From: Heliorestis acidaminivorans
GTDB lineage: Bacteria; Bacillota; Desulfitobacteriia; Heliobacteriales; Heliobacteriaceae
Assembly: GCF_008933955.1 (NCBI RefSeq)
Contig: NZ_WBXO01000001.1
Span: 372,001-436,000 of the forward strand
Length of the DNA stretch: 64,000 bases
Direction of reading: 5' to 3'
A program made the position numbers and the translations under genes. Positions 58,575 through 64,000 of the stretch are shown here, in pieces. The notes below the pieces were generated by a model. The model did no database searches and was not told the origin of the DNA. It saw only the letters and a list, made by a program, of their open reading frames with translations. Every line of letters begins with the position of its first letter. Position 1 is the first letter of the stretch.

Positions 58575-59942
58575 TTAATTATTCAAGGCCTGTAAAGGAG
58601 CTGGTATACGGCCGCCGCGATTAATAAAAGTTTGGGCACTAAAAGGGTGTACTTGCATAACAGGAGCATGGCCTAAAAGACCGCCAAATTCTACATGGTC
58701 TCCTACTTTTTTACCTGGTACTGGAATGATTCGAACAGCTGTTGTTTTACGGTTAATCATGCCAATAGCAGACTCATCGGCAATAATAGCACTTATAGTT
58801 TCTGCTGATGTATCGCCAGGTACAGCTATCATATCGAGACCGACAGAGCAAACACAAGTCATAGCTTCTAGCTTATCGATTGTTAAAGCTCCTACTTCAA
58901 CAGCGGCAATCATACCTGCGTCTTCACTTACAGGAATAAAAGCACCAGAAAGACCGCCTACATAGGACGAGGCCATAGCTCCTCCTTTTTTGACGGCATC
59001 ATTTAAGAGAGCAAGGGCCGCTGTAGTGCCGTGAGTGCCACATCGCTCTAGCCCCATTGCCTCAAGAATATCTGCTACACTATCACCAATAGCTGGTGTA
59101 GGTGCTAAGGAAAGGTCCACAATGCCAAAAGGAACGCCTAGCTTGGCAGAAGCCGCTCGTCCTACTAACTCACCCATGCGAGTTATTTTGAAAGCCGTAT
59201 GTTTAATTGTTGAAGCAAGAGCACCAAAATCTGCTTCTGGATTTTTGCGAACTGCATTGAGGACTACACCTGGACCACTAACACCTACATTGATAACAGA
59301 TTCAGGCTCTCCCACACCATGAAAAGCACCAGCCATAAAGGGATTATCTTCAGGAACATTACAAAAAACAACAAGCTTAGCACAACCAAGGCCACCTTGA
59401 TGAGCTGTAGCTTCTGCAGTCGCTTTAATTATTCGACCCATTTGAGCTACAGCATCCATATTAATGCCTGCTTTTGTGGTGGCTACATTAACAGAAGCAC
59501 ATACTCGTTCTGTTGTACTTAAGGCTTCTGGTAGAGACTCTATTAAGGCCGAATCACCTTTTGTTTTACCTTTATGAACAAGAGCTGAGTAACCACCAAT
59601 AAAGTTTACACCTACTTCAATAGCCGCTCTATCTAGAGCTTTGGCGATTACTGGATAATTCTGATCAGAAGAGCTTTCTGCTACTAGTGCAATAGGGGTA
59701 ACAGAAATTCTTTTGTTAATAATGGGAATACCGAATTCCCGTTCAATTTGTTCCCCTGCTTTTACAAGATTTTCTGCTTTTTTCGTGATCTTATCGTAAA
59801 TTGCCCTAGCAGTAGATTCTGTATCAGTACGAGAACAATCTCTTAAAGAGATCCCCATTGTAATTGTACGAATATCAAGGTTTTCCATTTGAACCATTCG
59901 GATCGTTTCTAAGATTTCATCATTCGATATGGTCATTGGCAT
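58575..59942 (-). CDS. PFL family protein (DUF711)
   Basis: 455-residue member of the DUF711/UPF0210 family, distantly related to pyruvate-formate lyase in fold, function unknown. It is almost always paired with a small ACT-domain gene, as here (24 bases). Visible family blocks are [10 protein letters not shown], the [10 protein letters not shown] stretch, [12 protein letters not shown] and [15 protein letters not shown]. The ATG at 59942 follows AGGAGG. No glycyl radical motif was seen. A metabolite-linked role is suggested only by the ACT partner. Confidence 0.9.
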   Translation of the reverse strand: MPMTISNDEILETIRMVQMENLDIRTITMGISLRDCSRTDTESTARAIYDKITKKAENLVKAGEQIEREFGIPIINKRISVTPIALVAESSSDQNYPVIAKALDRAAIEVGVNFIGGYSALVHKGKTKGDSALIESLPEALSTTERVCASVNVATTKAGINMDAVAQMGRIIKATAEATAHQGGLGCAKLVVFCNVPEDNPFMAGAFHGVGEPESVINVGVSGPGVVLNAVRKNPEADFGALASTIKHTAFKITRMGELVGRAASAKLGVPFGIVDLSLAPTPAIGDSVADILEAMGLERCGTHGTTAALALLNDAVKKGGAMASSYVGGLSGAFIPVSEDAGMIAAVEVGALTIDKLEAMTCVCSVGLDMIAVPGDTSAETISAIIADESAIGMINRKTTAVRIIPVPGKKVGDHVEFGGLLGHAPVMQVHPFSAQTFINRGGRIPAPLQALNN

Positions 59943-59966
59943 AGCTTTTATGGCCTCCTGTACAAA

Positions 59967-60257
59967 TTAGATGCGGTGCATAAACTTAAAAACATCTTCA
60001 TGCTGGGCCATGATCTGTACGCCCAAGCTTTTGCCTTTTTCCTCTAATGTAATCTTCAATTCATCAAAAGGTAGCTTAGCACCTTCCATGTCCACAACCA
60101 TGATCATAGCAAAAAATTCTTCTTGCATAATCGTCTGGCTAATATCCAAAATATTGGCACCAGCATCAGCCAAAATCGTAGCAACGCCAGCAATGATACC
60201 GACTCTATCTTGTCCAATCACTGTTACCATAACGCGATTCTCTTTCTTTGTCGTCAT
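59967..60257 (-). CDS. ACT domain protein (UPF0237)
   Basis: Small 96-residue regulatory protein made essentially of one ACT domain plus a C-terminal extension, starting VMVTVIGQDRVGIIAGVATILADAGANI, the ligand-binding loop. It belongs to the UPF0237 family that is fused or paired with DUF711. The ATG at 60257 follows GAGGAG; an upstream TTG is unlikely. A regulator of its neighbour is likely, ligand unknown. Confidence 0.9.
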   Translation of the reverse strand: MTTKKENRVMVTVIGQDRVGIIAGVATILADAGANILDISQTIMQEEFFAMIMVVDMEGAKLPFDELKITLEEKGKSLGVQIMAQHEDVFKFMHRI

Positions 60258-60273
60258 AAAACTTCCACTCCTC

Positions 60274-60343
60274 AAAAAAAAGGCACAAAAAGCCTGTAAG
60301 ATTACCTTTTACCAGAAGGTATTGCTTACTTTAATTCGTGCCT
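60274..60343 (-). terminator. Terminator between pduL and the ACT gene
   Basis: Minus-strand AGGCAC (distal) pairs with GTGCCT, then GTAAG/CTTAC and ACCTT/AAGGT inside, making a long interrupted hairpin ending in TTTTTTT just before the ACT ribosome site. It should stop pduL transcription, possibly with an attenuating role. Confidence 0.7.
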
Positions 60344-60400
60344 GTTTGTACAACTCCTGCCCTAATATCAAATTTTGTCGAAAAGCAGTTCTTGGGCAAA

Positions 60401-61024
60401 TTACACTTTTGCTAGAGGGCGATCTGCTCGAGCCACTTCTTTGGTAAACAATAGTGTGGCCAATTCACCGTTTTTTACCGCACCAGCATTAGCTTCATCA
60501 GTATCAATATGAAGCTCGGAAGCAAAAGAAGGATCGACACGAATTAAGACTTGGTCTAGCCGTAGAGCGCGGCTTCCGCTAATTTGTACAGAAATTCGGT
60601 CGCCATCACTCAGCTTGAATAACTCCGCTTCTTTAGGCCGCAAGTGAATATGACGAGCTGCTACAATGACGCCTTCTTTTAAGGTTAACTGCCCTTTAGG
60701 ACCTACCAATGTCAAACCAGGTGTTCCCTCTATATCTCCAGAATCTCGAATCACAGGAGCTATGCCTAGTTTATAACAATCGGTCAGAGAGACTTCTATT
60801 TGTGTCTTTTTCCGGAGAGGCATCAAGAGCCGAACATTTTCTATTGTTCCTTTGGGTCCAAGGAGAGCGACAACCTCTTCAGAAGCATATTGCCCTGGTT
60901 GGGAAAGGTGTTTTAACATTTTGGGCTCATGACCTTTTCCAAAGAGAATTTCCATGTCTTGCTTTGCCATATGGATATGTCTGTTGGACACGCCAATGGC
61001 AATTTTTATTTCTGTAGCCGACAT
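60401..61024 (-). CDS. pduL: PduL-type phosphate propanoyl/acetyltransferase
   Basis: Phosphotransacylase that exchanges CoA for phosphate on acyl groups. 207 residues from the ATG at 61024, which has AGAGGAGG nine bases upstream; the frame is open to 61111 but includes a terminator. The two zinc-site blocks VSNRHIHM and VAARHIHLRP are clear, and no N-terminal microcompartment-targeting peptide is visible. With ackA elsewhere in the window it may form the acetate route in place of Pta. Confidence 0.93.
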   Translation of the reverse strand: MSATEIKIAIGVSNRHIHMAKQDMEILFGKGHEPKMLKHLSQPGQYASEEVVALLGPKGTIENVRLLMPLRKKTQIEVSLTDCYKLGIAPVIRDSGDIEGTPGLTLVGPKGQLTLKEGVIVAARHIHLRPKEAELFKLSDGDRISVQISGSRALRLDQVLIRVDPSFASELHIDTDEANAGAVKNGELATLLFTKEVARADRPLAKV

Positions 61025-61085
61025 TTCTCGAGCCTCCTCTCTCTGCGACCTATATGTAGAGTTACCGTAGAAGAAGGAACTATAA

Positions 61086-61120
61086 GCGAAAAGTAAAGCC
61101 ACCGAATCCATTCGGTGGCT
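61086..61120 (-). terminator. Terminator of ileS
   Basis: Perfect 11-base palindromic stem AGCCACCGAAT/ATTCGGTGGCT, then TTACTTTT on the minus strand, 16 bases after the ileS stop. It lies between ileS and pduL, supporting separate transcription of pduL. Confidence 0.85.
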
Positions 61121-61135
61121 TATAAAACCTATATC

Positions 61136-63940
61136 TTACGCTTCTTCATCCATTTCCCCCATTACTTGAGCACAACGAGGGCACAACTGACTATGGACTT
61201 CATCTTTACCTACACCTGTGCTATAGATCCAGCAACGTTCACATTTATAACCTTCTGCCTTTGAAACGAGTACAGCTAAGCCTGGTAGATCTTTATCGCA
61301 GAAAGCATTTTCTGGCACTTTATTGTCTTGGTCCGCAATAGTAACAGTCGATACAATAAAGAAAGAGGCTAAATCTTCTTTTTCTAGTAAAGGCTTCAAT
61401 TGATCATCCACGTGTAGTTTTACATGGCTTTCTAAAGAATGACCAATCACTTTACTTTGTCGGGCAAGCTCAAGAGCTTTAGAGACGCGAGTACGTACTT
61501 CTAACAATTTTTCCATTTTTTGCTCCAAAGCGGCATCATTGTAGCTATCGTCGTATTCTGGCCAAGGCATTGTTTGAACTGTCTTAGATTCTGCAAGTGC
61601 GCCGGGAATATGACGCCAGATTTCTTCGGCTGTGAAAGTAATGAAAGGCGCTAATAGCCTAACTAAGCTATGGGCACTTTTGTATAAAACAGTTTGTGCT
61701 GAACGTCTTTCCAAAGAATTAGCTGGTGAAGCATAAAGCCGATCTTTAATAATATCAAGATAAAGAGCGCTCATCTCTACAGCGCAGAAATTGTGAACAG
61801 CGTGATAGACTACGTGAAACTCATAATTCTCGCAAGCTTTGGTTACACGCTTATTTAACTTGTTTAAGTTCATCAAAGCCCAGCGATCAAGCTCCAATAA
61901 GTCTTGGTCAGCAACTTGATCTTTTGCAGGGTCAAAATCGTATAGGTTTCCTAAGAAATAGCGGAATGTATTTCTGATCTTCCGATAACTATCGGCAATC
62001 TGACGAAGAATATTGGGCGAAACAGCTACGTCAGAGCGATAATCTGCCGATGTAACCCAGAGGCGTAAGATATCAGCACCCATATCTTTAATTACATCAA
62101 GAGGATCAACACCATTACCTAGGGATTTGGACATCTTTCGTCCCTGCTCATCAACAAGGAAACCATGAGTTAAGACGGCTCGATAAGGTGCTGTTCCTTT
62201 AGTAGCTACAGCTGTAGAAAGAGAAGAATTAAACCAACCACGATGCTGATCAGAACCTTCTAAATAAAGATCAGCAGGCCAGCTAAGCTCTTCACGGGCA
62301 TCCAAGACAGCCGCGTGGGAAGAGCCAGAATCGAACCACACATCCATAATGTCTGTCTCTTTACGGAATTTACTGTGCTTGCATTTTGTACATGCTAAGC
62401 CTGGTGGCACTAGTTCGTCAGCACTTTTGGCAAACCAGATATCTGAGCCATGATCTCTAAAGAGCTGTTTAATGTGCTCAATTGTCTCATCGGTAATGAT
62501 TGCTTCTCCACAATCATTACAATAGAAAATTGGAATCGGCACTCCCCAGATGCGCTGTCTAGAAATACACCAGTCGCCACGATCAGCCACCATGTTATGA
62601 ATCCGATCTCGTCCCCAGCCTGGAATCCATCTTACTTTTTCTATGGCCGCTAATGCTTCTTGACGAAACCCATCGATAGAGGCAAACCATTGTTCCGTCG
62701 CTCGGAATAAAATGGGATCTTTACAGCGCCAACAATGTGGATATTGATGTCTTACTTTGGAAGATTGCACTAGTCGATTTCTTTTAGCTAGTTCTTCGAT
62801 AACGACACCGTTAGCTTCTGTAGTTTTGAGACCAGCAACAAGACCACCTTCAGCTGTAAAACGTCCCTGATTATCTAAAGGAGAGATAACAGGCAAGTCA
62901 TAATTTTGGGCTACAATAAAGTCATCTTCACCATGTCCTGGAGCTGTATGAACACAACCAGTACCTTGCTCCAGCGTTACATGCTCTCCCACAATAACTA
63001 AAGACTGTCGATCCATAAAAGGATGATTACAACGTACGAATTCTAGTTCAGATCCTGTAAATTCTTGTTCAATCTTGCCTACACCAAGACCTGTTATCTC
63101 ACCAAAAGAAGTAAGCAACTCTTTGGCCAAGATCAATTTTTCATCGCCATAGGCAACAAGAAGGTATTTGAATTCTGGGTGAAGAGCAATAGCGACGTTA
63201 GCAGGTAAGGTCCAAGGTGTAGTAGTCCAGATAACAATGGACACTTTTTCTGTGTCAAATAAGCCTTTACTATCTAGTACAGGAAACTTGACATATATAG
63301 AGTTAGATTCTTTGTCACCATACTCAACTTCCGCTTCTGCTAAGGCTGTTTCACAAGATGCACACCAATATACAGGTTTCATCCCTTTGTAAATATATCC
63401 TTTTTTGGCCATTTCACCAAAAATACCAATCTGCTCTGCTTCAAAATCTTTTTGCAAAGTCAGGTAAGGGTTTTCCCAATCACCACGCACACCTAAGCGC
63501 TTAAACTGTTCTCTTTGAATATTTACGTATTTTAAGGCATACTCCTGACAGCGTTGACGAAATTCTAAAGGAGATACAGCATGTCTATTTAGGCCTAGTG
63601 CTTTAATAGCTCTTTGCTCAATAGGCAAACCGTGTGTGTCCCATCCTGGTACATAAGGGGCATCATAACCAGCCATAGATCGATATTTTACAATAAAATC
63701 TTTCAAAACTTTGTTCAAAGTATGACCTAAGTGAATATCACCATTAGCGTAGGGCGGACCATCATGTAGAATAAATTTCTTTTTTCCTTGATTTGCTTTA
63801 GCTACTTCTTGGTATAAGTTGATTTCTTCCCAGTACTGTAACATATCTGGTTCTCTTTTGGGGAGGTTTCCTCGCATAGGAAATTCCGTTTTAGGTAGAT
63901 TTAATGTTTTTCCATAGTCTAGTGTCTCTTTTTCTGTCAA
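61136..63940 (-). CDS. ileS: Isoleucyl-tRNA synthetase
   Basis: Charges tRNA-Ile. Class I signatures: [16 protein letters not shown] (HLGH) and KMSKSLGN, plus the editing CP1 domain and the C-terminal zinc site CERCWIYS...CPRC. The start is taken at the TTG at 63940, nine bases after GAGG; a GTG at 63949 touches that site. 934 residues, bacterial form. It is preceded by a leader with a terminator that suggests a T-box. Confidence 0.96.
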   Translation of the reverse strand: MTEKETLDYGKTLNLPKTEFPMRGNLPKREPDMLQYWEEINLYQEVAKANQGKKKFILHDGPPYANGDIHLGHTLNKVLKDFIVKYRSMAGYDAPYVPGWDTHGLPIEQRAIKALGLNRHAVSPLEFRQRCQEYALKYVNIQREQFKRLGVRGDWENPYLTLQKDFEAEQIGIFGEMAKKGYIYKGMKPVYWCASCETALAEAEVEYGDKESNSIYVKFPVLDSKGLFDTEKVSIVIWTTTPWTLPANVAIALHPEFKYLLVAYGDEKLILAKELLTSFGEITGLGVGKIEQEFTGSELEFVRCNHPFMDRQSLVIVGEHVTLEQGTGCVHTAPGHGEDDFIVAQNYDLPVISPLDNQGRFTAEGGLVAGLKTTEANGVVIEELAKRNRLVQSSKVRHQYPHCWRCKDPILFRATEQWFASIDGFRQEALAAIEKVRWIPGWGRDRIHNMVADRGDWCISRQRIWGVPIPIFYCNDCGEAIITDETIEHIKQLFRDHGSDIWFAKSADELVPPGLACTKCKHSKFRKETDIMDVWFDSGSSHAAVLDAREELSWPADLYLEGSDQHRGWFNSSLSTAVATKGTAPYRAVLTHGFLVDEQGRKMSKSLGNGVDPLDVIKDMGADILRLWVTSADYRSDVAVSPNILRQIADSYRKIRNTFRYFLGNLYDFDPAKDQVADQDLLELDRWALMNLNKLNKRVTKACENYEFHVVYHAVHNFCAVEMSALYLDIIKDRLYASPANSLERRSAQTVLYKSAHSLVRLLAPFITFTAEEIWRHIPGALAESKTVQTMPWPEYDDSYNDAALEQKMEKLLEVRTRVSKALELARQSKVIGHSLESHVKLHVDDQLKPLLEKEDLASFFIVSTVTIADQDNKVPENAFCDKDLPGLAVLVSKAEGYKCERCWIYSTGVGKDEVHSQLCPRCAQVMGEMDEEA

Positions 63941-63962
63941 TGTATTCACCTCTCCGTATAAT

Positions 63963-63989
63963 AAAAAAACCCCTTACTTACGCAAGGGG
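63963..63989 (-). terminator. Leader terminator upstream of ileS (T-box candidate)
   Basis: Minus-strand CCCCTT/AAGGGG stem with an eight-base loop and seven Ts, 23 bases before the ileS start. Such a terminator in front of a tRNA synthetase gene in Bacillota usually belongs to a T-box, but the antiterminator and specifier loop would be beyond the window edge. Confidence 0.6.
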
Positions 63990-64000
63990 CGAGTTAGCTC

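Overview
The window is a chromosomal housekeeping segment of an anaerobic-type, endospore-forming member of the Bacillota (class Clostridia). The evidence is the conserved gene order (rpmF-yceD-ackA, ylbJ-coaD-rsmD, recG-yloV-yloU-rpmB, priA-def-fmt-rsmB-rlmN-prpC-prkC-rsgA-rpe, yicC-remA-gmk-rpoZ-coaBC), strong AGGAGG ribosome binding sites, several TTG/GTG starts, a PyrR attenuator, an FMN riboswitch, and spore genes (gpr, an alpha/beta-type SASP gene, ylbJ, yteA). The base composition looks low to moderate in GC by eye. A heliobacterium-like or related Clostridia host is my inference only; no photosynthesis gene is present to prove it. There are no rRNA or tRNA genes, no insertion sequences, no prophage and no CRISPR array.

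Layout. Almost everything lies on the minus strand, so it is transcribed from right to left as drawn; ylbJ, gpr, rpmB, rqcH and an MFS transporter are the plus-strand exceptions. From 1 to 5.2 kb is the FapR-controlled fatty acid operon fapR-plsX-fabH-fabK-fabD-fabG (fabG cut by the window edge), with a candidate FapR operator next to its promoter. From 5.2 to 16 kb are rpmF, yceD, ackA, ylbJ, a coiled-coil protein, coaD, rsmD, gpr, recG and the yloV/yloU pair. From 16 to 22.3 kb are rpmB, hslO, a pyridoxal-kinase-like gene and the riboflavin operon ribD-ribE-ribBA-ribH behind an FMN riboswitch. From 22.3 to 33.6 kb is the translation, signalling and RNA/protein-modification cluster priA-def-fmt-DUF116-rsmB-rlmN-prpC-prkC-rsgA-rpe. 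From 33.7 to 42.3 kb are metK, coaBC, rpoZ, gmk, remA, yicC, a decayed aminotransferase tail, dapF and a SERCA-type calcium ATPase. From 42.5 to 45.8 kb are rqcH and an OFA-family transporter. From 45.9 to 55.1 kb is the pyrimidine operon pyrR-pyrB-pyrC-carA-carB-pyrK-pyrD. From 55.1 to 64 kb are rluD, lspA, a SASP gene, yteA, a DUF5665 protein, a DUF711 (PFL) protein with its ACT partner, pduL and ileS.

Functional links inside the window: FapR senses malonyl-CoA and PlsX feeds phospholipid synthesis, to which YloV (FakA family) may also contribute acyl-phosphate. AckA together with the PduL-type phosphotransacylase can form the acetyl-CoA/acetate route although the genes lie about 53 kb apart. 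Gpr is the protease that degrades SASPs such as the one encoded at 56.7-57.0 kb. PrkC and PrpC are a kinase/phosphatase pair beside RsgA, a known PrkC substrate in Bacillus. The ribosome appears repeatedly (L28, L32, RsgA, RlmN, RsmB, RsmD, RluD, RqcH, Def, Fmt, IleS).

I found no clearly new biological system. The observations most worth checking are the aminotransferase remnant next to dapF, a perfect inverted repeat inside the metK promoter where a SAM riboswitch would often be expected, the N-terminal extension of RecG, the split AckA/PduL pair, and the pyrimidine operon that ends without pyrF or pyrE.
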